A DNA stretch of 64,000 nucleotides from Paenibacillus sinopodophylli. Lineage in GTDB: Bacteria > Bacillota > Bacilli > Paenibacillales > Paenibacillaceae. Both the position numbers and the translations under genes were made by a program. Positions 47,720 through 57,168 of this stretch are shown piece by piece (position 1 is the stretch's first letter; each line of letters starts with the position of its first letter). The DNA lies in NCBI RefSeq assembly GCF_005930355.1, contig NZ_VDBO01000001.1, positions 469,339 to 533,338 of the forward strand, given 5' to 3'. Under the pieces are notes generated by a model, which saw only the letters and a program-made list of their open reading frames with translations, was not told the DNA's origin and did not search any database.

Positions 47720-49021
47720 ATGAGCGGCATGCGTGATAGAATGAACAAGCTGCGCGGGATAACAACATCATTGGAAGCAGTGCCTGAGGATACGATTGTG
47801 CTCTCGAGCGTGCAGCATGAGGATGATGATATCTTTGAAGAAGATCAGCAGTTACTAGAGTGGTCTGCAATTGGTGTCGAGCTGGCAACAAATGAAATAG
47901 GCAGCTTTCTGCTGCGAGTGGTCCACTATCCTTTCCATCATCGCCATGGACTGCACGCGTTGAAGGAACTGCAGGAAGCTGCTCCCGGATTAACGGCTTT
48001 TCATCCGGAAGCCGAGCAGGCATCTGCAGAACAGATTTTGTTTCTGGATTTGGAAACGACAGGTTTAGGCGTTGGTGCAGGGAACGTTCCCTTTATGGTC
48101 GGCATAGCCTATATGTCAAAGGGACATTTTGTCATTGAACAGGCTTTAATCCGTCATCCTGCTGAGGAGAGGGCGATGCTTTCCTATTTGGCGGAGAAGC
48201 TTCAGCAATTCACTTATTTATCCACATATAATGGGAAAACATTCGATTGGCCTCTCGTAGAGAATCGATTCATAATGAATGGTTTTGGACGTCAAACATG
48301 GTCGCCTAAGCATCTTGATTTCTTGCATCCTGCACGGTCAATATGGCGGAATACACTGGTCTCCTGTAAGTTAAGCCATGTGGAAGAGGAGCGACTCGGT
48401 ATTAACCGAGAGGATGATGTTCCTGGTTCGTTAGCACCACAGCTTTATTTTCAATACTTAGCAGATGGCAACCCAACGCCGCTTGAAGGGGTTTTTCGCC
48501 ATAATGAAATGGATATGCTGTCACTTGCTTGTCTAGCGATTCGATTCGGACATTTATTGAATGGGGATATAGAAGCCTATATTCCGCTTCCTGATGAAGT
48601 GGAAGAGATGGTAAGAACCGGGCTATGGCTGGAACGTATGGGGAATACCCTGCTGCCTGCACGACTATTTGAAACGGCCATGAATCAAGACCAAGCCAAA
48701 CCGACATCCCTTCTTATGCTGGCAGCGCGTGACAAGAAGGCTGGAAATTGGGGTCGTGCTGTGTTATTGTGGCAGAAGGCAATTATCCATTCTGCGAGTT
48801 ATTTCGGACCTGCGGCACAAGAAGCCAGCATTGAACTTGCGATGTATTATGAGCATAAGCTGAAAAACTACGAAGCCGCACTCAGTCACGCGGTTACGGC
48901 TTTCGAGCATGCTTTGAATCATTCGACACTTGTGCGGACAGATAGTAAGAAAAGAGCTGAGCTTGAAGCACTGCGTAATCGAATATCACGGCTTCGCCGT
49001 AAGGCGTCGAAACATAGATAA
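47720..49021 (+). CDS. mrfB: MrfB (YprB) exonuclease, DEDD type
   Basis: 433 residues; metal-dependent exonuclease partner of MrfA in excision of mitomycin adducts. ILFLDLETTGLG near 108 is Exo I, LSTYNGKTFDWPLVENRF near 172-189 carries Exo II, and FRHNEMDMLSLACL near 258 holds Exo III residues. The C-terminal 150 residues form TPR-like helices. RBS GCGGAGG. With mrfA interrupted it must rely on a prophage or internal promoter. Confidence 0.88.
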   Translation: MSGMRDRMNKLRGITTSLEAVPEDTIVLSSVQHEDDDIFEEDQQLLEWSAIGVELATNEIGSFLLRVVHYPFHHRHGLHALKELQEAAPGLTAFHPEAEQASAEQILFLDLETTGLGVGAGNVPFMVGIAYMSKGHFVIEQALIRHPAEERAMLSYLAEKLQQFTYLSTYNGKTFDWPLVENRFIMNGFGRQTWSPKHLDFLHPARSIWRNTLVSCKLSHVEEERLGINREDDVPGSLAPQLYFQYLADGNPTPLEGVFRHNEMDMLSLACLAIRFGHLLNGDIEAYIPLPDEVEEMVRTGLWLERMGNTLLPARLFETAMNQDQAKPTSLLMLAARDKKAGNWGRAVLLWQKAIIHSASYFGPAAQEASIELAMYYEHKLKNYEAALSHAVTAFEHALNHSTLVRTDSKKRAELEALRNRISRLRRKASKHR

Positions 49022-49094
49022 GAATTGTAATGGGACAGCGAGCAGCGAGAAAGGGATCTTGGATGCTACTTACCAATTTGGAGGATTCACAGCA

Positions 49095-49907
49095 ATGACA
49101 AACAAACTACCTGCGATGCGAGGTTTGCTTATTGATCTAGATGGTACCTTATACCATGGCATACATCGTATCGACAACGCAGATCTGCTTATTGCCTATT
49201 TGCGAGAGACGAAGCTTCCATTCCGCTTCGTAACTAATAATTCCTCTGCTTCACCGGAAGAGGTTGCAGAACGGCTTATTCATATGGGTATCGCTGCAGT
49301 TGCTGAGGACGTTTGCACCTCTGCACAAGCTGCAGCTGAGTATATAGCGAATAGGAGTCCTGGGGCCTCCGTGTTTGTTGTTGGCGAGGCTGGACTGGTG
49401 AGAGCCGTTCAGGCTGCGGGTTTAGTGCTATCGGAGGAAGAACCTGATTATGTGCTGCAAGGGATCGATCGTTCCTTCACATATGAACGTCTGACGAAGG
49501 CAGTAAGGCATATTCATGGTGGTGCGACATACGTCATGACGAACCCGGACTTGTTGCTTCCATCCTCTGACGGTCTAATTCCAGGAGCAGGCTCAATTGG
49601 AGCTATGCTGCGTGCAGCAGGCGGGATGGAGCCGATTCTAATTGGCAAGCCTTCATCTATTCTTATGGATTATTCACTCCGAGAGATCGGATTGCAGGCT
49701 AATGAGACGTGGGTAATCGGTGACAATATGGCAACAGACATCGCTTTCGGAGCCGCAGCAGGCTGTGGCACGATTCTAGTATTAACTGGACTTACTACAG
49801 CGGATAATCTTTCACATTATATGGAATTGGCAGACTGCGAGCCAACGGTTGTATGCAATCACTTAGCTGAGCTTCGTGCTTATATATCTGAACATAGAGA
49901 AGTATGA
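49095..49907 (+). CDS. HAD-family phosphatase, NagD/YutF-like
   Basis: 270 residues. DLDGTLYHG at 14-22 with nucleophile D14 and acid D16, FVTNNSS near 46, and WVIGDNMATDIAFGAAAGC near 216 supply all HAD motifs; the middle is a C2 cap of the NagD type (p-nitrophenylphosphatase, sugar phosphate or nucleotide phosphatase). ATG 49095 follows TTGGAGG. Overlap with the next gene is avoided by 40 bases. Confidence 0.85.
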   Translation: MTNKLPAMRGLLIDLDGTLYHGIHRIDNADLLIAYLRETKLPFRFVTNNSSASPEEVAERLIHMGIAAVAEDVCTSAQAAAEYIANRSPGASVFVVGEAGLVRAVQAAGLVLSEEEPDYVLQGIDRSFTYERLTKAVRHIHGGATYVMTNPDLLLPSSDGLIPGAGSIGAMLRAAGGMEPILIGKPSSILMDYSLREIGLQANETWVIGDNMATDIAFGAAAGCGTILVLTGLTTADNLSHYMELADCEPTVVCNHLAELRAYISEHREV

Positions 49908-49947
49908 CACAGATGAAACGAAGGACATAGGAAGGACGCGAAATGTT

Positions 49948-50763
49948 ATGCAGGAATTACCTGAATTGGACATATACAAAAGATTGCTAACGGAGAAATT
50001 AGCAGGCGCTCAACTGACTGGAGCTGCGGTATCAAGCTCAAAAATCTTGCAAGCAACCGAGGAACAGATCCAAAGAGATTTAATTGGGAAAGTGGTATGG
50101 TTTGTTGAGCGGCGCGGGATGCATCTTCTGCTGCATCTGGACAACGGGAAACGTCTGATGATTCATTTGGGGCAAGCCGCTTATTTGTATATCGGAAGTG
50201 AAACGGACCAACCTATCCGCAGTGCGCAGCTAAAGCTTGTATTCGGGGATGTTATCTTATTCGCAGTTGGATTGCGGGCAGATGATCTGCAGCTTCTGAC
50301 CGTGAAAGAAGTGGAAGGCAAGCTCGGAAAGATGGGTCCGGATGCGCTGGATAAAAATTTGACGTTGGAGCGTTTCTCCGCACGATTTTCCAAAAAAAGA
50401 GGCGCTATTAAAGCTGCTTTAATGGATCAAAACGTTATTTCCGGAATCGGAACCATTTATTCAGATGAAATTTGCTATGCAGCTGCCATCCGCCCAGATG
50501 CAAAGATTCCTATGTTCGAGCAGGAAAGCTGGGAACGCCTATATGCAGCCATGCATAAGGTATTAAAGGAAGCGATTGCAGGCGGCGGGGCTGGTGAACA
50601 GCCGTTGACGTCAGAGGCGCAAAACATAGGGAATTACAGGACATCTTTTCAAGTTTATGACCGCGAGGGTCAGGCTTGTGCAGGCTGCGGACAAACAATT
50701 GAGAAAATCGAGGTTTCGGCCAAAAAGGCATTTGTATGTTCAAACTGTCAAAAAGAGCATTAA
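49948..50763 (+). CDS. Fpg/MutM-family protein lacking the N-terminal proline
   Basis: 271 residues with the full Fpg build: N-terminal beta-sandwich, H2TH region (NVISGIGTIYSDEICYAAAI) and a C-terminal zinc finger (CAGCGQ, FVCSNCQ). Active Fpg begins MPELPE, with proline as nucleophile after Met removal. Here the start is MQELPELD. Gln in position 2 also prevents Met removal. The protein may lack glycosylase activity, use only DNA binding, or start differently, although no other in-frame start with Pro is visible. RBS AGGAAGG 12 bases upstream. Confidence 0.83.
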   Translation: MQELPELDIYKRLLTEKLAGAQLTGAAVSSSKILQATEEQIQRDLIGKVVWFVERRGMHLLLHLDNGKRLMIHLGQAAYLYIGSETDQPIRSAQLKLVFGDVILFAVGLRADDLQLLTVKEVEGKLGKMGPDALDKNLTLERFSARFSKKRGAIKAALMDQNVISGIGTIYSDEICYAAAIRPDAKIPMFEQESWERLYAAMHKVLKEAIAGGGAGEQPLTSEAQNIGNYRTSFQVYDREGQACAGCGQTIEKIEVSAKKAFVCSNCQKEH

Positions 50764-50803
50764 GCCGGCATCCAATGAAATTCCGTTGAATGGAGGGTTA
50801 TTT

Positions 50804-51136
50804 ATGATTCATGTCTATCTCGATGATTACCGAGTATGCCCTAAGGGATTTGTACTTGCTAGTAATGCTGAGGATTGCAAGCAGCTTCTGGATCTGGAGC
50901 AGATAGATATTCTATCATTGGACTATGATCTGGGATGGGCGCAGCCTACAGGGTATGAGGTAGTTCGTCACATTGTCGAAACAGGTCGATTCCCTCGCCA
51001 GATTTACTTGCATACCTCAAGCGCAGCAGGACGTATTCAGATGTATCATTTGCTGTCAAGCAGCGCGCCTACGGATACGAAGCTGTTCAACGGCCCGATG
51101 CCAGATACGCTGCTTAACGAAATAGCCGAACGCTGA
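50804..51136 (+). CDS. Small receiver-like protein (cyclic-phosphate-processing REC type)
   Basis: 110 residues. MIHVYLDDYRVCPKGFVLAS, then LSLDYDLGWAQPTGYEVVRH and PRQIYLHTSSAAGRIQMYHL have the acidic pair, the DxD-like phosphorylation position and the C-terminal pattern of receiver-like stand-alone proteins, some predicted to process cyclic phosphates. RBS TGGAGGG. A 14-bp hairpin follows. Confidence 0.65.
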   Translation: MIHVYLDDYRVCPKGFVLASNAEDCKQLLDLEQIDILSLDYDLGWAQPTGYEVVRHIVETGRFPRQIYLHTSSAAGRIQMYHLLSSSAPTDTKLFNGPMPDTLLNEIAER

Positions 51137-51152
51137 CATCTTGGAGAACCTT

Positions 51153-51187
51153 CTGCCGAATGCCTCATGCTAGGAGGTATTCGGCAG
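51153..51187 (+). terminator. Strong hairpin without T run
   Basis: CTGCCGAATGCCTC and GAGGTATTCGGCAG form a 14-bp stem with one G-U pair and a 7-base loop. It lies between the receiver-like and methyltransferase genes. Without a T run it may be an mRNA-stability element or a protein site. Confidence 0.5.
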
Positions 51188-51269
51188 AGCGAGTGACTTG
51201 TTATCAGATAGAGTACTGCTCTCCATGAAGGATCAAAGAGTAATTCATAATGAAAGAGGTTTAACATAC

Positions 51270-52286
51270 GTGAGTCAATGGATCGGAACAGCTAATCAAA
51301 CTTATGCATCATACGCGATGGAGGAGCTCCGCCGGATTGTCGATGGCGCTGCCTTCACGCAGCTTGCTGCCGGCGAGGTTTTTTTATGGACAAGCTCGCT
51401 CGACCGCAAAGATACGCTGCAAGCTATTCATCAGCAGGAGCCAATCTTTCTACGTCATATGCAGCCGGTAGATCGTACAATTGACATTGCAGGAAGTGCG
51501 AACGACCTAGAGGATTTGTCCAATATGGTACGTAATGCCGTTAAGTCCTTTGAGAATAAACGGGTATCCGTTCATATCAGACGCACATCCAAGACAGCCT
51601 TCGTATACACAGCAGCAGATACGAAAGCGGTTATTGACGCGGTGCTGGAGGAAATAGGCGCAGAGCCCGTTGTACAACAACCGGATATTATTATAGCTAT
51701 CTATGCTGCAGCAGATAAACTGTATGCGGGATTCGGTGCTCCAGCAGACATGCTCTCTGACTGGCCAGGCGGGGCTGTACGTTTCCAACGAGAAGAAGGA
51801 CAGGTATCGCGGGCGAAATTCAAGCTACTTGAGGCAGAACGTGCATTTCAATTGAATTATGCCGGATTTCAACAAGCGCTTGATGTAGGTGCAGCGCCTG
51901 GAGGATGGACTTCGCTGCTTCTTGAGCGTGGCTTGCGAGTAACAGCAATCGATCCTGCTGAATTACACCCATCCTTGATGGCTTATCCGACATTAACGTA
52001 TTTGAAGAAAAATGCGTCTGAGGTGAAGTTGGGCCCTGAAACGTTTGATTTATTAGTATGTGATATGAGCTGGAGCCCTATGCTTATGTGCAAGCTGGTA
52101 CTTGATCTGGAGCAAGCGCTTAAAAGCGGTGCAACAGCAATCATAACGGTAAAGCTTATGCATCGTAAACCGCTGCAAACCATCAGAGACGTCATTTCGA
52201 GATTATCGACAGAGTTCGTCCTTCAGAAAGCAAAGCAGCTTTTCCACAATCGTGAAGAAATTACGTTATATTTGATAAAAAAATAA
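51270..52286 (+). CDS. SAM-dependent methyltransferase, FtsJ/RlmM-like
   Basis: 338 residues. The C-terminal half holds LDVGAAPGGWTSLLLERG near 208 (motif I of FtsJ enzymes), CDMSWSPM near 265 and IITVKLMHRKPLQTI near 294 (with the lysine of the catalytic tetrad). The N-terminal half resembles the THUMP-bearing part of rRNA 2'-O-methyltransferases. GTG 51270 behind AAAGAGG is chosen; an ATG 45 bases upstream lacks an RBS. Probably modifies 23S rRNA. Confidence 0.75.
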   Translation: MSQWIGTANQTYASYAMEELRRIVDGAAFTQLAAGEVFLWTSSLDRKDTLQAIHQQEPIFLRHMQPVDRTIDIAGSANDLEDLSNMVRNAVKSFENKRVSVHIRRTSKTAFVYTAADTKAVIDAVLEEIGAEPVVQQPDIIIAIYAAADKLYAGFGAPADMLSDWPGGAVRFQREEGQVSRAKFKLLEAERAFQLNYAGFQQALDVGAAPGGWTSLLLERGLRVTAIDPAELHPSLMAYPTLTYLKKNASEVKLGPETFDLLVCDMSWSPMLMCKLVLDLEQALKSGATAIITVKLMHRKPLQTIRDVISRLSTEFVLQKAKQLFHNREEITLYLIKK

Positions 52287-52295
52287 GAGGAACCG

Positions 52296-52327
52296 CGCCC
52301 GCCGCTAGGCAGGGCGCTCTTATTTTG
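52296..52327 (+). terminator. Rho-independent terminator
   Basis: GCGCCC-GCC pairs with GGC-A-GGGCGC (one bulge) around GCTA, followed by TCTTATTTT. Ends the 47.7-52.3 kb host transcripts. Confidence 0.65.
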
Positions 52328-52356
52328 GCAATCAGTGTGGTGATGGGAGGCGGTAT

Positions 52357-54117
52357 TTGAACATGTTCAAATTGAAAGCGCTTTACACAAATCTTAGAAT
52401 CAAGCATAAAATGTTTGTGCTCATCTCTGTCATTATGCTCGTGGTTTCCATTCTTGCGATTATCATTCAGCAATACGCTTTCGACTTCTATGACCAAGAG
52501 ATCTATAAGCAATCCTCCAAAGCATTGAGTTTATCTTCCATAAGTATTGAGAACGAGCTCAAAAGGATGGAAAAACTAACGTTTATGTTATCTACGGATT
52601 CAACCATTCAGCGTTATTTGCGATCTATTAAAAGCGGCTTATCCGATTACGATAATTATGTCGTTCAATTGACGGTCAAAGAACGAATGGTCAATATCGG
52701 CGCATTGGACAAGTACGTCTTATCGGCTCAGCTTTATGATGTAAATGATAATGAATACGCCGTTGGTGCCAATTCTATTACGGTATTCCAGGATCGTCTG
52801 GACCAATTCAAGCAATTGACGGCTGTTAATAAAGGGGGTAGCACATGGATTGCTCCGACTAGCAATGATAAATCCTTAGTTGCTGCACGAGAAGTCCGGT
52901 CCTTCGAACAATTGAAATTGGATCACATCGGCACCATTGCACTGCGAATCGATATGAATAAGCTGTTTCGCGACTTTGCGAAAGGGATGAGCAGCAACGA
53001 TGCAAACCTCATCATCATGAAAAATAATGAAGCTATCTATCCAGAGGCGTCGGCATTTCCAATCGATACCTTGGCAACTGTATCCGGTGAAGAAGGCTAC
53101 AAGGTAATCAAGTATGAAGGGAAGCAATATTTTGTCACGTACATTGCTTCAACCTATACAGAATGGACCTACTTCACGTTCATTCCTTTTGATGATATTT
53201 TTGATCGAGTAGCTAAGGTTAAGAATACAATTCTTCTCATATTCGCTGTGTTGTTCATCGTCATTCTGTTGATTGCGGTCAGCTTCGCACGAGGTATAAC
53301 GGAGCCGATTGAGCGATTGAATGCCAAAATGAAACGAGTACAACTCGGCCATTTCGAATACATCGAAGAACCGAATGAACGAACGCTTGCCATGGACGAA
53401 GCTGGACAAATGCATCGAAATTTCCGTATTATGGTAGAACGAATCAATGAGCTCATCCATGAAAATTATGTGAAGCAATTAACGATTCGCGATACGGAGT
53501 TTAAGGCGCTGCAAGCGCAGATCAATCCGCATTTTCTGTATAATACATTGGAATCCATTAATTGGTCAGCTAAGCTTAGCAATCAAACTCATATATCGCA
53601 AATGGTTGAAGCATTAGGTTCGCTGCTGCGTACTTCTATCAATTTGAAGGAACCGCTTATCCCGATGAGTAAAGAACTGGATATTATTAATCATTATGTA
53701 ACCATTCAGAAATACCGCTTCGAGGAACGATTGGATTTCCATGTGGATGTACCTGAGAAACTGATGTATTGCAGTATCCCCAAGCTATCCCTGCAGCCAC
53801 TTGTTGAGAATGCAATCAATTATGGTCTGGAGCAAATGATTGACACCTGCATGATCAAAATTGGTGCTTATACAAAGGATAACTGGCTGTTCATAACCGT
53901 AGCGGATAATGGGCCGGGTATGGAGCAGTCGTTCGTTGCTCAATTGCTAAGCGGTCAAGTGAAAACGAAAGGTTCAGGACTTGGTCTCAAAAATATAGAA
54001 GATCGGATTAAGCTTCTATATGGCGAAGCCTATGGGTTATCGGTCGAGAGCGATCCAAACGGAGGCACATGTGTGAAGCTGATGCTTCCTTACGAAATGA
54101 GGGATTCTCATGTATAA
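52357..54117 (+). CDS. Sensor histidine kinase, YesM type
   Basis: 586 residues. Membrane helix at about 25-48, an extracellular sensing domain (50-290), second helix TILLIFAVLFIVILLIAVSF, HAMP, then ALQAQINPHFLYNTLE with the phospho-accepting His near 393 (His_kinase family) and an ATPase part LQPLVENAINYGL, DNGPGM, GSGLGLKNI. Start TTG 52357 or ATG 52363 behind GGGAGG. Such kinases sense extracellular sugars. It overlaps its regulator by 8 bases and stands before a sugar importer. Confidence 0.9.
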   Translation: MNMFKLKALYTNLRIKHKMFVLISVIMLVVSILAIIIQQYAFDFYDQEIYKQSSKALSLSSISIENELKRMEKLTFMLSTDSTIQRYLRSIKSGLSDYDNYVVQLTVKERMVNIGALDKYVLSAQLYDVNDNEYAVGANSITVFQDRLDQFKQLTAVNKGGSTWIAPTSNDKSLVAAREVRSFEQLKLDHIGTIALRIDMNKLFRDFAKGMSSNDANLIIMKNNEAIYPEASAFPIDTLATVSGEEGYKVIKYEGKQYFVTYIASTYTEWTYFTFIPFDDIFDRVAKVKNTILLIFAVLFIVILLIAVSFARGITEPIERLNAKMKRVQLGHFEYIEEPNERTLAMDEAGQMHRNFRIMVERINELIHENYVKQLTIRDTEFKALQAQINPHFLYNTLESINWSAKLSNQTHISQMVEALGSLLRTSINLKEPLIPMSKELDIINHYVTIQKYRFEERLDFHVDVPEKLMYCSIPKLSLQPLVENAINYGLEQMIDTCMIKIGAYTKDNWLFITVADNGPGMEQSFVAQLLSGQVKTKGSGLGLKNIEDRIKLLYGEAYGLSVESDPNGGTCVKLMLPYEMRDSHV

Positions 54118-55666
54118 GGTATTGTTGGTTGATGATGAACGCATCATCGTTGAAGGCATATCTTTAACCGTCAAATGGCAAAACTATAATACGGAGCTTG
54201 CTGGTACGGCGCGCAACGGTCTTGAAGCCATGGCCTTTATCGAAAGTCATATGCCCGATATTGTCATATCCGATATTAAGATGCCAGGCATGAACGGTCT
54301 TCAATTAGTAGAAAAGGTGCACGAAAAATACCCGCATATCGCCTTTATCCTTTTGTCTGGCTTTAGTGAGTTCGATTATGCAAGAACCGCGATGCAATTC
54401 GGGGTTAAGCATTATTTGCTGAAGCCATGCAATGAGAATACGATAACGGATGCATTATCCGAAGTTATTGCTGATCTGGAAGAGCAGCAGTCGCAGCAGA
54501 AATTCATGCACAATATTCAGAAGGAGCTCTCCAAGGTGCTTCCACATGCCAAGGAACAATTCCTCAAGGAGCTCGTTACGAACAAAACCTATGGACAGAG
54601 GGATTGGGATGATTACGGTAACTTATTCCATATAACGGTTGAGGATGATCAAGTACAGCTGCTCTTATTCCAAATCGAAGGCAAGTTTGAATTCGAGCAT
54701 ATGTTTGCCATCAAAAATATTGCCCAAGATGTTCTAGGCAAAGCCACTGTTCTCTTAAGCACTACGATTGGAAAGCATGTCTTGCTGCTCATTAAGGAAA
54801 TAATAGAAAAAGACAGTTTGTTCCCCATGCTCATAGCCATCAAGCAGACATTTTCCACTTACTATAAGCTAGATGCGACTGTTGCTGTTAGTGATGGAGG
54901 GCCAATAACAGATGCTCGCAAAATGTACCGTGATACACTTGAATGTTTAAATTACCAGTTTTATTTGGGTGAGGGAAGCATCATTACGCAGGTTGATGTC
55001 GAACGCGGCGATGAAAACGCTTTAGAAGCATTTATCTACGATGAAGAGCCGCTTTGTATGCATGTGAAGTCAGGAGACTGGGTATTTGTCCAAGCGGAGC
55101 TGCAAAATTATTTTGGTTTGCTGGCAGACAGTCGGATGGATACACATCTCTCTAAGTCGTATGTCATTCCACTTTATATTTCGCTTGTTCGGCAAGGAAA
55201 ACCGGACGAGATCAATGAATACCTCACTCGAATTGCTGAGTTCGATAGCTTCTACACACTTAGGGCTCTCGAGCAATTCGTTACGGAAAGCGCTGAGCAA
55301 ATTTGCATGCGAAATTTTCAGACGTATACGAAGAAGCACTCCCTTATTATCGAGAAGATGATCAGCGTAATCGAAGAGCAAATTTCGAATCCTGAGCTGT
55401 CCCTAGGCTGGGTAGCCAGCGAAATCTTGTATATGAATGCCGATTATTTAGGCAAATTGTTCAAGAAAGAAACGAGCGAGAAGTTTTCAAATTATGTGGT
55501 CCGTTTGCGGATGGAGCGGGCAATGGAAGAAATCGAAAAGACCGGTGACGTAAAGGTGTTCGAGCTTGCGGAGAGATTTGGTTTCGGAGATAATCCTCAA
55601 TATTTTAGCCAAGTATTCAAAAAGCATACCGGATTCACGCCATCGGAATTTAAAAGGTCGCCATAA
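54110..55666 (+). CDS. AraC-type response regulator, YesN type
   Basis: 518 residues. Receiver domain 1-125 with D8/D9, phospho-accepting D55 (ISDIKMPGMNG) and K105 (LLKPC). Middle region 140-400 is of the YesN type. Two AraC helix-turn-helix units end the protein: SLGWVASEILYMNADYLGKL and KVFELAERFGFGDNPQYFSQ. It should activate the binding-protein and permease genes downstream when phosphorylated by the YesM-type kinase. Confidence 0.92.
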   Translation: MYKVLLVDDERIIVEGISLTVKWQNYNTELAGTARNGLEAMAFIESHMPDIVISDIKMPGMNGLQLVEKVHEKYPHIAFILLSGFSEFDYARTAMQFGVKHYLLKPCNENTITDALSEVIADLEEQQSQQKFMHNIQKELSKVLPHAKEQFLKELVTNKTYGQRDWDDYGNLFHITVEDDQVQLLLFQIEGKFEFEHMFAIKNIAQDVLGKATVLLSTTIGKHVLLLIKEIIEKDSLFPMLIAIKQTFSTYYKLDATVAVSDGGPITDARKMYRDTLECLNYQFYLGEGSIITQVDVERGDENALEAFIYDEEPLCMHVKSGDWVFVQAELQNYFGLLADSRMDTHLSKSYVIPLYISLVRQGKPDEINEYLTRIAEFDSFYTLRALEQFVTESAEQICMRNFQTYTKKHSLIIEKMISVIEEQISNPELSLGWVASEILYMNADYLGKLFKKETSEKFSNYVVRLRMERAMEEIEKTGDVKVFELAERFGFGDNPQYFSQVFKKHTGFTPSEFKRSP

Positions 55667-55687
55667 TGGCGACCTCTGTTTTTTTAA
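55655..55687 (+). terminator. Rho-independent terminator overlapping the stop codon
   Basis: AGGTCGCC pairs with GGCGACCT around ATAAT, which contains the stop codon, followed by CTG and a T run. Separates regulatory genes from transport genes. Confidence 0.88.
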
Positions 55688-55731
55688 CAAAGAAAGCGGT
55701 TTTTTGAATTCCGATGATTCGACATTCGGCC

Positions 55732-55737
55732 TATAAT
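55732..55737 (+). promoter_or_regulatory. Likely -10 of the sugar importer operon
   Basis: TATAAT stands 45 bases before the binding-protein start, but no good -35 at 17 bases. A weak -35 is what one expects of a promoter that depends on an AraC-type activator. Confidence 0.4.
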
Positions 55738-55782
55738 AAAGCTTGTAAACAACATTAAAGAGTTTGGAAGGGGCGTAACACA

Positions 55783-57117
55783 ATGAAAGCACCGAAGAAA
55801 ATGCTTTTGACTCTCATGACTGCTGCAATGGTTCTCGTAAGCGCTTGCGGAGGGAATAACGGCAATGGTAACGCAACTAACTCCACTAACACACCTTCAA
55901 CAGGAACCGAAGTGAAAGAATCAACAGAAGCAAAGCCAGTAACACTCCGTATTGCATGGTGGGGCGGTCAGCCACGACATGATTACACGATGAAGGTCAT
56001 TGAGATGTACAAAGCTAAAAACCCGCATGTGACGATCGAAATGGAATATGCGAACTACGATGATTACTGGAAGAAGCTGGCTCCACAAGCGGCTGCGAAT
56101 GAGCTTCCTGATATTATCCAAATTGATACGCAAAACTATTCCCAATATGCAGGCAGGAACCAACTAGCAGATTTGACACCATTCCTTGGCAATCAAATCG
56201 ATGTGAGCGACATCAGCCAAAATGCGATTGACGGCGGTAAACTAGGCGATGGGCTATACGGGATAAACCTAGGTGTCAATGCGCTTGGATTCAACTATGA
56301 TCCGGCTTTGCTGAAAAAAGCAGGCATCGATTCCATTCCTGAAAACTTCACTTGGGATGATTATGTCGGAATGGCAGAAAAAGCAAAGGCTGCGGGCTTG
56401 TATTTCGATAGCGGTATGCGTGCTGAAGTATTCTTCGGATATTATCTCCGTACACTAGACAAAACATTGTTTAATGCGGAAGGTAATGGACTAGGCTATG
56501 AAGACGATCAAATGTTCACTGATTTCTTCGGAAAGCTGGCAAAGCTTGTAGTTGACGGCGCTGTTCCTTCTCCAGATGTTCTTGCTCAAATCAAAGGCGC
56601 TGAAGACAGCCATCTCGTACTTAATCAAGGTATCGGCGTATGGCAATGGTCTAACCAATTCGTAGGCTTGCAGCAAGTAGCTAATCGTCCGCTTGCCCTT
56701 GCAGCAATGCCTGGCCCTGAAATGACAAAAGGTTTGTTCTTGAAACCAAGTATGTTCTTCTCCGTTTCTGAGAATTCGAAAGTAAAAGAAGAGGCTTCTA
56801 AATTTATCAGCTTCTTCGTCAACGATATTGAAGCTAATAAATTGATCTTGGGCGATCGTGGCGTTCCAGTAGCTGCAAAAGTGAAAGAAGCATTGAAAGA
56901 AGTGTCTACTGAAGCTCAAATCCAAGTATATGATTATGTGGCATGGGCTGAAGAGAACAGTTCCCCAATGGATCCAGCAGATCCAATCGGTTCTGCAGAG
57001 GTATTCAAATCGTTGACCAGCCTTGCAGAACAAATGAACTACAACAAAATCAAGCCGGAAGATGCGGCTAAGAAATTTAGAGAAGAAGCAACCTCCATTC
57101 TTAAGAAAAACAAGTAA
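55783..57117 (+). CDS. ABC sugar-binding lipoprotein
   Basis: 444 residues. Lipoprotein signal peptide with lipobox LVSAC, lipidated Cys at 22, then a Gly/Asn/Thr linker. Rest is a family 1 solute-binding protein (VTLRIAWWGGQPRHDYTMKV, PDIIQIDTQNYSQYAGRNQL). Binds a sugar or oligosaccharide outside the cell and passes it to the two permeases. RBS GGAAGGGG. Given the GH105 gene, the substrate may be an unsaturated pectin- or ulvan-type oligosaccharide. Confidence 0.9.
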   Translation: MKAPKKMLLTLMTAAMVLVSACGGNNGNGNATNSTNTPSTGTEVKESTEAKPVTLRIAWWGGQPRHDYTMKVIEMYKAKNPHVTIEMEYANYDDYWKKLAPQAAANELPDIIQIDTQNYSQYAGRNQLADLTPFLGNQIDVSDISQNAIDGGKLGDGLYGINLGVNALGFNYDPALLKKAGIDSIPENFTWDDYVGMAEKAKAAGLYFDSGMRAEVFFGYYLRTLDKTLFNAEGNGLGYEDDQMFTDFFGKLAKLVVDGAVPSPDVLAQIKGAEDSHLVLNQGIGVWQWSNQFVGLQQVANRPLALAAMPGPEMTKGLFLKPSMFFSVSENSKVKEEASKFISFFVNDIEANKLILGDRGVPVAAKVKEALKEVSTEAQIQVYDYVAWAEENSSPMDPADPIGSAEVFKSLTSLAEQMNYNKIKPEDAAKKFREEATSILKKNK

Positions 57118-57131
57118 TATTGTTTGAGTAG

Positions 57132-57168
57132 ATGCGATGGGTGGTCAGTAGATCGGCCATCGCATTTT
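57132..57168 (+). terminator. Rho-independent terminator
   Basis: ATGCGATGG pairs with CCATCGCAT across 16 bases, then TTTT. It follows the binding-protein gene and lowers permease expression relative to it, a common design. The rest of the gap to 57421 has another small hairpin (ACGCC/GGCGT, 57353-57365) with T run and no gene. Confidence 0.75.

Noticed and set aside
47692..47736. Short leader peptide before mrfB
   Set aside because: A 14-codon frame starts at ATG 47692 behind GGAGG, but it is too short and has no distinguishing pattern; the GGAGG at 47709 serves mrfB.
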